Assembly (NCBI GenBank): GCA_902491795.1
Contig: CABUIX010000004.1
Coordinates: 1 to 58,792, forward strand
From: an uncultured Bacteroidales bacterium
Lineage (GTDB): Bacteria; Bacteroidota; Bacteroidia; Bacteroidales; UBA932
DNA: 58,792 nt
Direction: 5' to 3'
Shown here one piece after another: positions 31,204 to 40,024 of this stretch (within the stretch, counting starts at the first letter, position 1; every line of letters starts with the position of its first letter). A program made the position numbers and the translations under genes. The notes beneath the pieces were generated by a model, which saw nothing but the letters and a program-made list of their open reading frames with translations, was not told the DNA's origin and did no database searches.

Positions 31204-34200
31204 AATTTCACATTGAATAAGGTCCTGAACCCTTCGCGTATGGTCATGTCATACCATTCAAAGCAGTCTGAGGCTTCGGCGGACATTCCGACCACCCTCG
31301 CCGCAAACTCCTTGAAGGGCTCGAAGTTTACAAGGGACCAAATTACAAAATTTCCGAAACTGTGCGTGAAAAGATCCGAAAGGGACTCTCCTCCGGGACT
31401 GTAGTTGAGCACTTCCTCACGGTATTTTGACACACCGGGGAATGAGATTCCCGCGAGATCCCTTTTCAGGAAACTGTCGACCTGTTCGGGAAAATAGTTT
31501 TTTGCAGTGGACAGGACATTGCCTATGGCCTGCACGAGACTCTGTGAGGCGTTCTCGTTGAGTCCTCCGTCCATTGCATCGAATTCTTCAGTGAGAGGGC
31601 TGTCCCCGATGCTGTTCATGACATGCAGCAGCAGGCTCAGCGCCGTGAGCACGAAACCGTTGTCCGACACGAGTTCGGATATTCCAGAGAGCAGGTGGTA
31701 GAGCAGCGGCTTGTCCTTTTTGAGTATCGCTTCGTCTATCAGGTCATGGAAAACCGGAGCCGCTACCGTGTCGCCTTCATGCGGGACATTGTCTCCGCTG
31801 TGGGTGCAGTAGACGTCGCAGTACCAGTTCATGACGTTGCGCTTGTAGAGCCCGGTGGTGTTTGCCTTGTGGCTGTTGTGACCCCTGAAGTTGCCCTTGC
31901 ACCTGCGCGTCCAGTCCGCCGCTTCCCGCGAATAGATTTCCATCAGTTCCGGATTGTAGGCCGCGGATTTCTTCTGGACCTGATAGAGCACGTACAGCAT
32001 GGACATCTGCGAGTAGTCGAACCATTCGCTTTGTCTGTAGTCGTCGGAGAAGAACCTTCTGACGACCGGGGCTATGTTCTCCCAGTCGGAAATGCCTGCC
32101 ACGGCAAGCAGCCTCTCGAGGATGAAATACGAGAAACTGTCGCCGGTCATGTAGGCTTTCAGCACTTTCTCGTGTTCTTTACGGAAACTCCGGAATCCGT
32201 CGGCAGGGCCGCTCACAAAATATCCCGGAAGCTCCGCAGCGTACTTTCTGCACCACCTGCCTTCTCCGCCGTCATCAAGCGGAACGACTGAATCGTCCCA
32301 GAAAGTCTGGTATTCGACGGCATTGTTGACGTACGAAGACTGGAAAGTGATCTGCCTCCGGAGTATCATGCTGAAAAACGGCATGACCAGCCTGACCAGC
32401 CGGTATTTCCATGTAAGCCATGACACCAGGCCGCGGATGTCTGACATGAGGGCTCCTGCGCGTTCTCCGGAACCCGGCTGCCCGGACAGCATCTCGTCTA
32501 TTATCAGCATCACTGCAAGCCGTGCTCCCGTCTCCACGAACGAAATGGCCCTAGACCTCAGCCTTGAATCCGCCGCTGTTGCCATCAGGCCTCTGGATTT
32601 TATCTCCTCGAACATCTTCCTGACGATTCTTGCGGAAATGTTCTCGCTTATGGGGGTGAACTCGAGAGTGTATTTCTTGTTGTGGAGATAGTAGATGTAC
32701 ATGCAGGCATCGTTGCAGATGTCCACAAGCGGGTTGTTAACCAGTTTCCACAACAGATCGTACGGATCCTGGCGGTAGAGGCCGGCGTTGAACCATTCGG
32801 AGAGGAACATTCCGTTGATTACGCTGACCGTGGCGGTCTGGCCGAGGTGCAGGACCGGCCATAGCTCCTTCTTGACGGCCTTGTGGCGCGCAATCACGAA
32901 TTCATCGGCCTTGTTGCCCTGGATCTTGCGTGTGAGTTCATTGAACTGGGCGGTGAGCCCGTCCCTTCCGGGCATGGGCTCGTCGAGCATGCGCCTCATC
33001 AGGCCGAAAAGCTGATCTTCGTAGTTCTCCCTTGTCAGTACGTTTATCAGCTCTCCGGTGAGCAGCGACACTTCATAGTTGTCGCCGAAGTCCCTGACGA
33101 GCGAAATCACGGTACTGTTGTCTCCGGTATCTGTCCAGTCCATTATCAGGGCATTCCTCAGGGCTCCCATGTACACGACGGAGCCGCTTTCTTCCTCGAG
33201 GGCCCGGATGTATGCCTCAGGCGGTATCGCCGTCGGTCCGCGGCGGTTTTTCCTGATGAACTCTACAGCCATGAGGTATTCCAGGAACCTTTCGTAGATG
33301 AACTGGATCTCGGCCCGTCCGTCAGGGGTCTCGATGTACCGGAGAATGGGACGTTCCGGCTTGTTGAGCAGTTCGGTATATGCCACGGTGAGCCCTCCTT
33401 CCTTGTAGATCAGCCGCGAGAGCTTGTGAAGCGGGGCGGAAGGGTCGTTCCATGCCCGCTGAAGTTCGCTTCTGTCGATTCGGTCAGACGGCTTTCCTTT
33501 TTCGTATTCGTCAAGTATGCATCCTGCAATGGTCAGCATTATCTCGTGCTGCTGCCTTCCTGCATAGGAATTGGCAATCTTGTCTGTCATTTCGGAGAAC
33601 AGGGCGATTGAACTGTAGGCCTGGAGTTCTTCCGGCAGGGCAGTGCCCACATGGTTGGTGCAGGCTATCTTGAGGATCAGCGGATCTTTCAGCCGCACCA
33701 GAGAGACTTTCGACAGGGAATCGAAGTCACCGCTCATCTGGTAGAGGTTCTGGTAGATTGACCAGGCTGCCCTGAGCTCTTCGTCGCTGAATCCGTGAAC
33801 TTCGGCATTCTGCTCCTTGTCTTGTCCGAACATCAGCATGGCATCGCGCTTCATCTGCTGCTGGAACAGAGTTTTCCAGGAATAGCTGCGGCAGGTGAAG
33901 AGAAGCTTGAAGTTGGTGTATTCCGGCCGTATGAACAGTTCACGGAACGCCTCGTAGAGAGCGGCAGGCCCGTTGAGGTCATCCTGGGGTGCATCCTTGT
34001 AGTGAAGGCACTCGTTGACGGCATCGAAGAAGATGTAGACTCTTCGTTTCTCCTCAGATGCCCTGTTGTGCAGCTCGCGCACAATCTTGGCCGGGTCTTT
34101 TCGCGGAGAACTGCGGAATATGCGCCTCATGGCATCCGGCAGGCTTTCTCCGGCGAAATCAGAACTGCTGAAGGTGAGAACCGCGTCTCCGCCCTTTGAT

Positions 34201-35246
34201 ATCTCCTCGGTCCACCAGCACAGCTGGTTGGTCTTTCCCTGACCGGCCTCGCCGAGCAGGGGGAAAAGTGTCTTGTCGCTTGCGGCGAATTCTTCGAGCA
34301 GTGCAGTGAGAGCCTTTCTTTCCACGAAGAGCTCGCGGTTGTATTTCTTCTCCCGGTAGACCCGGCTCAGGAACCTTGCGGATTCCGCCTGCAGCAGGGA
34401 GCGCATCTCCGTCCAGTTGATTTCCTTCGAGATGTCGAAGGAGTGGCAGGTGCGCTGCAGCAGCCGGTCGAAATCTGAGTTCAGGCTGTCATTGATGAAG
34501 GTCACGGCTTCCTCGTCGGAGGAGATGTAGGAGATCTCCTCTTCCTTGAGTGACTGGAACACGTATGCGTAGCCTTTTTCGTGGCGGAAGACCAGGGGGT
34601 GCAGGTCGGCTTCACGCCCTTCAGGTGACCTGAACATGCAGTGCCCGTCCTTTTGGAAGAACTTGAATTCCTGCATGGGCTCCACTGCCTTGAGCATCGC
34701 CAGTATCTGTGGTTCAAGAGTATAGACAACCCCTCTGTAGATTTCATTGGAGAGGGTGGTGCTGTGTCCCTTGTATTCGTTGCGTATCCTGACCACGCTG
34801 GGCTCAGTCCTGGTGCCGAGGAGTCTGTTCGCCCCCTTGCTGAAGAGCACTCCGAGTATGGATTGCACGAGAGGATTGTCGGGAATTTCCCGGGATGCTG
34901 CCTTTACGGTGGGGTTGAAGATGTCGTTGACCCAGTCTCCGAACGAGAGAGAGCGCTTGCTGTCGATCTTGTCTACTATGGCCTTCATGGCCCTTCCGTT
35001 TTCGGGAAGACCCGCCTCGGCATCCTGAAGCAGCACGAAGAGGCAACAGCTGACAAACTGCACGCTGATCTCCAGGAAGTCGAGGGCATAGTTCATTCCT
35101 GCGGAGAAATTCTCTCTCTCCACTTCCCTTGAAAGGGATGCTATAGGTTTGGAGAGTGTTGAGGGCAGCCTCTCCATGCTTTGGCTTACGAGCCGGCTGT
35201 ATTGCTCATTCTCGTCGTGGCCGTAATCATGTAGGAATCTTGTCAT
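31200..35246 (-). CDS. Large STAND-like P-loop NTPase (1348 residues), possible N-terminal HEPN-like motif
   Basis: The central NTPase has Walker A GEAGQGKTN at 332-340, Walker B VYIFFDAVNE near 403-412 and a sensor-like LLFTCRSYSW. This is the layout of NACHT/STAND ATPases, which oligomerise as signal-activated switches. The N-terminal ~330 residues are helical and contain IRNEYKGH at ~154-161, an R-x5-H arrangement like the catalytic motif of HEPN ribonucleases, preceded by LSFGDW. After the NTPase come ~850 residues of helical sequence without obvious repeats. No membrane helix is evident. I chose ATG 35246, overlapping the kinase-AAA stop by 20 bases; 35255 is possible. A role in biological conflict or stress signalling is inferred. 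Confidence 0.8.
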   Translation of the reverse strand: MTRFLHDYGHDENEQYSRLVSQSMERLPSTLSKPIASLSREVERENFSAGMNYALDFLEISVQFVSCCLFVLLQDAEAGLPENGRAMKAIVDKIDSKRSLSFGDWVNDIFNPTVKAASREIPDNPLVQSILGVLFSKGANRLLGTRTEPSVVRIRNEYKGHSTTLSNEIYRGVVYTLEPQILAMLKAVEPMQEFKFFQKDGHCMFRSPEGREADLHPLVFRHEKGYAYVFQSLKEEEISYISSDEEAVTFINDSLNSDFDRLLQRTCHSFDISKEINWTEMRSLLQAESARFLSRVYREKKYNRELFVERKALTALLEEFAASDKTLFPLLGEAGQGKTNQLCWWTEEISKGGDAVLTFSSSDFAGESLPDAMRRIFRSSPRKDPAKIVRELHNRASEEKRRVYIFFDAVNECLHYKDAPQDDLNGPAALYEAFRELFIRPEYTNFKLLFTCRSYSWKTLFQQQMKRDAMLMFGQDKEQNAEVHGFSDEELRAAWSIYQNLYQMSGDFDSLSKVSLVRLKDPLILKIACTNHVGTALPEELQAYSSIALFSEMTDKIANSYAGRQQHEIMLTIAGCILDEYEKGKPSDRIDRSELQRAWNDPSAPLHKLSRLIYKEGGLTVAYTELLNKPERPILRYIETPDGRAEIQFIYERFLEYLMAVEFIRKNRRGPTAIPPEAYIRALEEESGSVVYMGALRNALIMDWTDTGDNSTVISLVRDFGDNYEVSLLTGELINVLTRENYEDQLFGLMRRMLDEPMPGRDGLTAQFNELTRKIQGNKADEFVIARHKAVKKELWPVLHLGQTATVSVINGMFLSEWFNAGLYRQDPYDLLWKLVNNPLVDICNDACMYIYYLHNKKYTLEFTPISENISARIVRKMFEEIKSRGLMATAADSRLRSRAISFVETGARLAVMLIIDEMLSGQPGSGERAGALMSDIRGLVSWLTWKYRLVRLVMPFFSMILRRQITFQSSYVNNAVEYQTFWDDSVVPLDDGGEGRWCRKYAAELPGYFVSGPADGFRSFRKEHEKVLKAYMTGDSFSYFILERLLAVAGISDWENIAPVVRRFFSDDYRQSEWFDYSQMSMLYVLYQVQKKSAAYNPELMEIYSREAADWTRRCKGNFRGHNSHKANTTGLYKRNVMNWYCDVYCTHSGDNVPHEGDTVAAPVFHDLIDEAILKKDKPLLYHLLSGISELVSDNGFVLTALSLLLHVMNSIGDSPLTEEFDAMDGGLNENASQSLVQAIGNVLSTAKNYFPEQVDSFLKRDLAGISFPGVSKYREEVLNYSPGGESLSDLFTHSFGNFVIWSLVNFEPFKEFAARVVGMSAEASDCFEWYDMTIREGFRTLFNVKL

Positions 35247-37239
35247 TGACGGCAATAGGTATTTCGGTGGTAACTTCTGCTTCCATGCGCCGGCGCATTT
35301 CCTCGTGCTTTTCCAGCAGGGCCTTGCTGACAGTTGGCTTCCAGTTGTCGATTGCCTGCATCAGAAGGCTTTGCGAAACAGGAATCCTGGAGTAGGCGGC
35401 GTTCATCGCCGCATCGTTGACTATGCCGCAGATGTCACTGGTGACATAGCCTTCGGTGCGCGAGGCAAGAAGCTTGTAGTCAATGTCCTCGGCATGAGGA
35501 CGCTTTTCGGTGCAGATCCTGAACACTGCCCTTCTGGCCTGTGAGTCAGGTGCCGGGATGTAGATGCATCGGTCTATCCTTCCCGAACGGAGCATGGCCG
35601 GGTCGATGATCTCCGGATTGTTGGTGGTGGCAATCACGAACACCCTGTCCCTGCCGCAGTTGTTGAGCTGGCTCAGGAATTCGTTGACTTCTCCCGCAAG
35701 ATTGGAGTTGGTTATTGTCTCGCGTTTCGGCGCGAAGGCGTCGAATTCGTCAAGACAGATGATGCAGGGCCTCTTGGCCCTTGCTTCCTTGAACAGCATC
35801 CCGATCTTGCCCTGAGTGCCGTGTACCCAGGTGGATCCAAGGTCGGAGGCTTTCACAAGGGCATAATTGAATCCGCTTTCCTCGGCGAATTTTTCGGCGA
35901 AGAAGGTCTTTCCGCAGCCCGGAGGCCCGTACAGCAGGATGCCGTTTGGAAGGTCTATCCTGTATTCGTGGGCGATGGACGGGTTTTTGAGAAAATAGAG
36001 CAGCCGTTTCTGCAGCTCTTCCTTGAGCTTGTCCATGCCTGCGATGTCCCTGAACCCTCCGGCTGCCGGATTGTGCATCTGAACCAGGGGAGTGTATCCC
36101 AGCTCTACGTTGGTGAATTCCGAATCATCGCTTCCTGAACCGGTTATTTCCTGCCCAGAAGCCTTGATCGTCTCTCCGGAAGGTTCTTGAGGATGCTTGC
36201 CTGCTTCAGCGGAGCCGTCTCCGTAGACCTTTCCGTGCACATCGGATGCCATTGCGGTGAATGCGGACCGGAAGGCTTCCATCGGGCTTCCCGCCCCGTT
36301 TGTCCAGGACATCATTACGGATTTTGCCGCGAAAAGCCTTTGCCATGTCTCCAGCACCGACATGCGTATCTCATCGGTGAAACCGGGTTCGTCGTAGTCA
36401 TAAGCGGTCATTCTCTCTGCCAGGTCCCGCATCACTTCGTCCCATTCGCGGTCATCTCGTCCTGAATCAGCCAGTTCATTGTTGCGGGCATGCATCAGGA
36501 TTCCCATTCTGGCCGGAGTACCTGACTTGCGGTAGTGTCCGGTGTCGAATTTCCACGGGTACCGGCCGGAGTAGCACTCCCACAATATCACACCCAGTGA
36601 ATAGATGTCTGAATTGCTGACTACACCTTCTCTGCAGAATGCCTCGGGAGCTGTGTACCGCAGGTCGACGTCTTCCCACCAGTTCTCCGGGGTGCAGGCG
36701 CTGCCTTTATGGAGGATATGGTCATTGTCTATCAGATAGGCCTTTAGGTCAGAGTTCCCGTCGCGTCCGAACATGATGTTGTCCGGACAGATGTCGCAGT
36801 GGACAAAGTTTCCTCCGTCGGGTGTGCGCATGTTCAGCAGGGCCCCGGCGATGTCAAGGCACACGCTCACAGTCTCAAGCGCGCTCATCGGACCGTCTGT
36901 AAGCAGTCTGTCCGAGAGCATGCCGAGTGCGAAATAGTCGGAAATCACGAACGGGAAAAACCTTCCGTCTTCAGAATGGAACTCTCCCCATGAGACTATT
37001 GAAAGCTGCGACGAGATGCCGGAACTGTTGAGATAGGCACACAGTCTGGGCTCATCCCCGAATTTGAGTTCCTCGGGCATGCTCTCGGTCAGATATACCT
37101 TCATGAGGAAGGGCTTTCCGTCTTTCCTGCGCGTCAGGCGGTAAGTTTCGGCATAGCCCTGCCTTGAGATCGGGTTTGCAACGGTGTATTCCCCGTTGCT
37201 CGTGACTTCGAATCCCTTGCTGAACAGAAATTTCTTCAT
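35227..37239 (-). CDS. Ser/Thr protein kinase fused to AAA+ ATPase
   Basis: The 670-residue protein joins two enzymes. Residues ~10-300 are a protein-kinase domain: ATP-binding Lys47 (LMKVY), catalytic loop HCDICPDN with Asp149 and Asn154, metal-binding Asp171 in IDND in place of DFG, and YTAPE. The HRD Arg is Cys, so it is a non-RD kinase. A low-complexity linker follows (~335-385). Residues ~395-620 are an AAA+ domain of the FtsH/Cdc48 group: Walker A GPPGCGKT (438-445), Walker B CLDEFDAF (Asp497-Glu498), sensor ATTNNPE and arginine fingers in LRSGRIDR. The start at 37239 overlaps the metallopeptidase stop (ATGA); a farther start at 37293 is less likely. Confidence 0.86.
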   Translation of the reverse strand: MKKFLFSKGFEVTSNGEYTVANPISRQGYAETYRLTRRKDGKPFLMKVYLTESMPEELKFGDEPRLCAYLNSSGISSQLSIVSWGEFHSEDGRFFPFVISDYFALGMLSDRLLTDGPMSALETVSVCLDIAGALLNMRTPDGGNFVHCDICPDNIMFGRDGNSDLKAYLIDNDHILHKGSACTPENWWEDVDLRYTAPEAFCREGVVSNSDIYSLGVILWECYSGRYPWKFDTGHYRKSGTPARMGILMHARNNELADSGRDDREWDEVMRDLAERMTAYDYDEPGFTDEIRMSVLETWQRLFAAKSVMMSWTNGAGSPMEAFRSAFTAMASDVHGKVYGDGSAEAGKHPQEPSGETIKASGQEITGSGSDDSEFTNVELGYTPLVQMHNPAAGGFRDIAGMDKLKEELQKRLLYFLKNPSIAHEYRIDLPNGILLYGPPGCGKTFFAEKFAEESGFNYALVKASDLGSTWVHGTQGKIGMLFKEARAKRPCIICLDEFDAFAPKRETITNSNLAGEVNEFLSQLNNCGRDRVFVIATTNNPEIIDPAMLRSGRIDRCIYIPAPDSQARRAVFRICTEKRPHAEDIDYKLLASRTEGYVTSDICGIVNDAAMNAAYSRIPVSQSLLMQAIDNWKPTVSKALLEKHEEMRRRMEAEVTTEIPIAVNDKIPT

Positions 37240-38495
37240 CCTATCGAGAGCAGTGAGGGGTTGAAGCTGGCCTGGATTGCCGCTGCGAAGCACTGGGCGA
37301 TTTCCTGTTCGCTGAATCCGAGGCTTCCGCTGGCGAAATCAAAGACGAATCCGACTTCGCCTTCGTTGATCCTGCTGTCGGTTAGTACGAGATTGACGGC
37401 ATACTTGAGAATTTCTCCGCGCATTTCGGGATGCGATTCGAGAATGTGCGTGACACTTTGGGCACATATTTCAAATATCTTGTCCTGGTCCAGTTTCGAA
37501 TATTGCACCAGCACGTCCATGGGGAAAAGGTGTACGCTGGAGATGTAGTTCAGAATCATCTTTGCCTCGTTCTCGTCGAGTTTTCCGTCGATGTTGCCCA
37601 GAATGAGTCCCATTGTGGCGGCATAGTTCGCTATGTGGTATTCAAGTTCGTTGTCGCTGAGCCTTCCAAGCAGGTTGACGAGCGGCATCATCCTGTCGTT
37701 GAGTTCTTCCGGAGTCAGGCCGCCCTGGGCATGAAAGGCTCCGCATTCGGAGAATGCCTTGAGCGCCTCGATTCTTATGAGGTTGTTTGGGTGCGTCGCG
37801 AGGTTCAGTCCTCCTGATTCGCTGAAGGTCTTGAGCTTGCGGCTGTTGTCCTCGATGAAGGTCTCAAAGTTGAGTCCCATCTTCTCGAAGTCAAGGCCCG
37901 ACGACATCTTGAAGAAAGCGGAGATGCAGGCCCTGAGGTCCCTGCAGGCAATGAAACCGCAGCGGTCTGCCGAGATTTCCGCGAGTTGCTGCCATACCCT
38001 TATCTTGTTTACGAGGGCCAGCGGGGTGCTTGTTCCTTCGGGATAGATGAAATTGATCAGCTCTTTTGTCTTGCGGGAAGAGTCGATCAGGTGTCCCAGT
38101 TCATGCCCTATGACGAAACGCAGCTCGTCGTTGTTCATTATGTTGATCAGGCCGCTGTTGATGTTGAGGATATGGTTCCTGTCTTCGCTTTCTGAAGGTA
38201 TGCAGTAGGCATTGATCGTGGCGTCTCCGGTGATGTAGAAGTCGACGCCTTCGTCGAAGCCGGTAATCTGCTTGACTTCCTGGAATATGTTCCAGTAGTT
38301 TGACAGGTTGTCGGACTCCACCTTGAAACTGTGTCCGTCAAGGATGTTCTTGTAATAATTGGAATTCTGGATTATGTTGGCTTTCCTTATCAGCACTTCG
38401 ACCACGTCGCCCTGCAGAGCGTCATGAATCTGCTGGCCAAGTTCCTGTCCCCATTTCAGGGTAATGAGGGTCCTTACGATTTCAAGATTGTTCAT
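37236..38495 (-). CDS. M48-like zinc metallopeptidase with TerB-like C-terminal domain
   Basis: The 419-residue protein has the zinc-peptidase motif HELGH at 131-135 within FVIGHELGHLIDSS. A third ligand is likely Glu173 in LAEISADRCGF, the M48 pattern. It has no signal peptide or membrane helix, unlike HtpX or periplasmic BepA, so it should be cytosolic. From about residue 290 the sequence (NIDGKLDENEAKMIL, then LTDSRINEGEVGFV) has the paired acidic, DxxxxxxE-type helices of TerB-like domains, known from tellurite-resistance-type stress systems. It is 33 bases from the PP2C gene and overlaps the kinase-AAA gene. Targets unknown. Confidence 0.78.
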   Translation of the reverse strand: MNNLEIVRTLITLKWGQELGQQIHDALQGDVVEVLIRKANIIQNSNYYKNILDGHSFKVESDNLSNYWNIFQEVKQITGFDEGVDFYITGDATINAYCIPSESEDRNHILNINSGLINIMNNDELRFVIGHELGHLIDSSRKTKELINFIYPEGTSTPLALVNKIRVWQQLAEISADRCGFIACRDLRACISAFFKMSSGLDFEKMGLNFETFIEDNSRKLKTFSESGGLNLATHPNNLIRIEALKAFSECGAFHAQGGLTPEELNDRMMPLVNLLGRLSDNELEYHIANYAATMGLILGNIDGKLDENEAKMILNYISSVHLFPMDVLVQYSKLDQDKIFEICAQSVTHILESHPEMRGEILKYAVNLVLTDSRINEGEVGFVFDFASGSLGFSEQEIAQCFAAAIQASFNPSLLSIG

Positions 38496-38528
38496 GGGTA
38501 TGGCTTTTTGGTGTTGTTTGACTGATTT

Positions 38529-39467
38529 TCAGTTGAGTGTCGAGTCGGCGTCCTTGCTTTCGCCGTTCAGATCCGCGGATGCTTCCTCCGGGATGTCAAG
38601 GCTTTCCGCTTTGGCTGAGTTTTCCTCTTCCGTGTCCGGAAGGCCGGCATCTTCCTGAACCGGCGGCTCTGCCGTTCCGGCAGGCAATGTGTCGCCGGAC
38701 TGATATTCCGCATCGTCAAGCAGGTCGGCCACTATCACGCTGATGTTGTCTGCTCCTCCCGCTGCCTTTGCTGCTTCGACAAGCATGCTGCCGGACTGTG
38801 ATGGCCTTCCTTCCTTGAGCAGGGCTTCGATCTCATTCTCGCTTATCATGTCGGTCAGACCGTCGGAGCAGATCAGCAGCCTGTCTGCAGGCAGCAGTTT
38901 GCCGCTGTAGTCCTGTATTGAGATGGAGGGGCTGATCCCGCCGCCGAGGCAACTGTAAAGGGCCTTGCCCTGCGGCATGGGCACCATGTCCCGCTCGCTG
39001 AGGTTCTGGTCGCGGGTCAGAAGGCGCAGCATCCCGGCGCGCATCCTGTAGCAGCGGCTGTCTCCCACGTTGACGAGCAGAGTCTTTCCTCCCGCCCACA
39101 CGAATCCTGTCAGCGTGCAGCCCATCGCCTTTTCGAGCCGCATTCCTGCGGATTTGAGGTTCAGTTCTGTGCTTATTCTTTCGATTTCGCCCGAAAGTGT
39201 GGCTTCCGGATGGCTCCAGTCACGGTTGCGGTCGAAAATGGCGGCGCGCAGCTCTTCCAGCGTGTGGCTGCTTGCCATTTCTCCGTGCTGGTGTCCTCCC
39301 ATGCCGTCCGCTACCAGAAGCATGAAATTGTCACCTTCATGCTTCTCGTGCATGAAGTCGGTCTGGCTGTCGCGTACCAGATTCAGTCCGGCTGCAGCCA
39401 TGTCCTGGTTGCCCTGGCGAATGCAGCCAATGTCGGAAGTGCAGAAAATGTCCAGTCTCATGGTCAT
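38529..39467 (-). CDS. PP2C-family protein serine/threonine phosphatase
   Basis: This 312-residue soluble phosphatase would reverse the action of the neighbouring kinases. The metal-binding residues are visible: GCIRQGNQD near the N-terminus, VADGMGGHQHGEMAS, CSDGLTDM and GGADNISVIV. Overall it resembles PstP/PrpC-type phosphatases. The last ~70 residues are an acidic, low-complexity tail (Glu/Asp/Ser/Pro-rich) without a membrane segment. The start ATG overlaps the FHA gene stop (ATGA). Confidence 0.92.
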   Translation of the reverse strand: MTMRLDIFCTSDIGCIRQGNQDMAAAGLNLVRDSQTDFMHEKHEGDNFMLLVADGMGGHQHGEMASSHTLEELRAAIFDRNRDWSHPEATLSGEIERISTELNLKSAGMRLEKAMGCTLTGFVWAGGKTLLVNVGDSRCYRMRAGMLRLLTRDQNLSERDMVPMPQGKALYSCLGGGISPSISIQDYSGKLLPADRLLICSDGLTDMISENEIEALLKEGRPSQSGSMLVEAAKAAGGADNISVIVADLLDDAEYQSGDTLPAGTAEPPVQEDAGLPDTEEENSAKAESLDIPEEASADLNGESKDADSTLN

Positions 39468-40024
39468 GCCTGTTCTACGATGAAGTCAAGTGTCGCGATC
39501 CGCAGCCTGGAGCCGGGATTAAGAATATACCATTTGTCCCTTTCGAGTCTTGTTCCGTCGATGAAGGTGCCGTTGGTCGATCCGCAGTCCTTGATTCCCC
39601 AGCAGTTTTTGTTCGTGAAGAATTTGAGTTCTCCGTGGGTGCCGGAAACATAGCTGCAGGAGGCAAGTTCGGGCATGATTCCGCCCCTGCGTCCGAAAAT
39701 GCCCTCGCTCACGGAGAGTATCATCCCGTTTCCGGACAGCCTGAGTGCCGGCTGTGCGGGTGAGCTTTGGGTGGCTATCGGCTCAGGAGCGGCAGTCGGT
39801 CCTGCACCGGAGGACTGTGCCTGGTTTGCCGCTGACGGTGTCCGGCTGTCCGGAAGCCCTGAACTGAAGAACTGGTTTGCGCTTACCAGCAATTCTCCGC
39901 ATGCCGGACATGAATTGCCATTCCGCGGAACGCGGCATGACGGGCAGAATTTGAGCTCCTTTCCGCATTGGTCGCACCAGCGGCTGTCGTCTTCTATTGT
40001 GCTTTGGCAATATGGGCATTTCAT
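39464..40024 (-). CDS. Zinc-ribbon FHA-domain protein
   Basis: The 186-residue protein begins with two zinc ribbons (CPYC/CDQC and CPSC/CPAC). A Ser/Ala/Pro/Gln-rich linker (~45-95) leads to a forkhead-associated domain. The phosphothreonine-binding residues are conserved: FGRRGG, SGTHGEL and STNGTFIDG. FHA domains bind phosphothreonine, so this is a natural reader for the adjacent kinases. It lies in an ATGA-linked chain between the AAA protein and the phosphatase. Confidence 0.91.
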   Translation of the reverse strand: MKCPYCQSTIEDDSRWCDQCGKELKFCPSCRVPRNGNSCPACGELLVSANQFFSSGLPDSRTPSAANQAQSSGAGPTAAPEPIATQSSPAQPALRLSGNGMILSVSEGIFGRRGGIMPELASCSYVSGTHGELKFFTNKNCWGIKDCGSTNGTFIDGTRLERDKWYILNPGSRLRIATLDFIVEQA

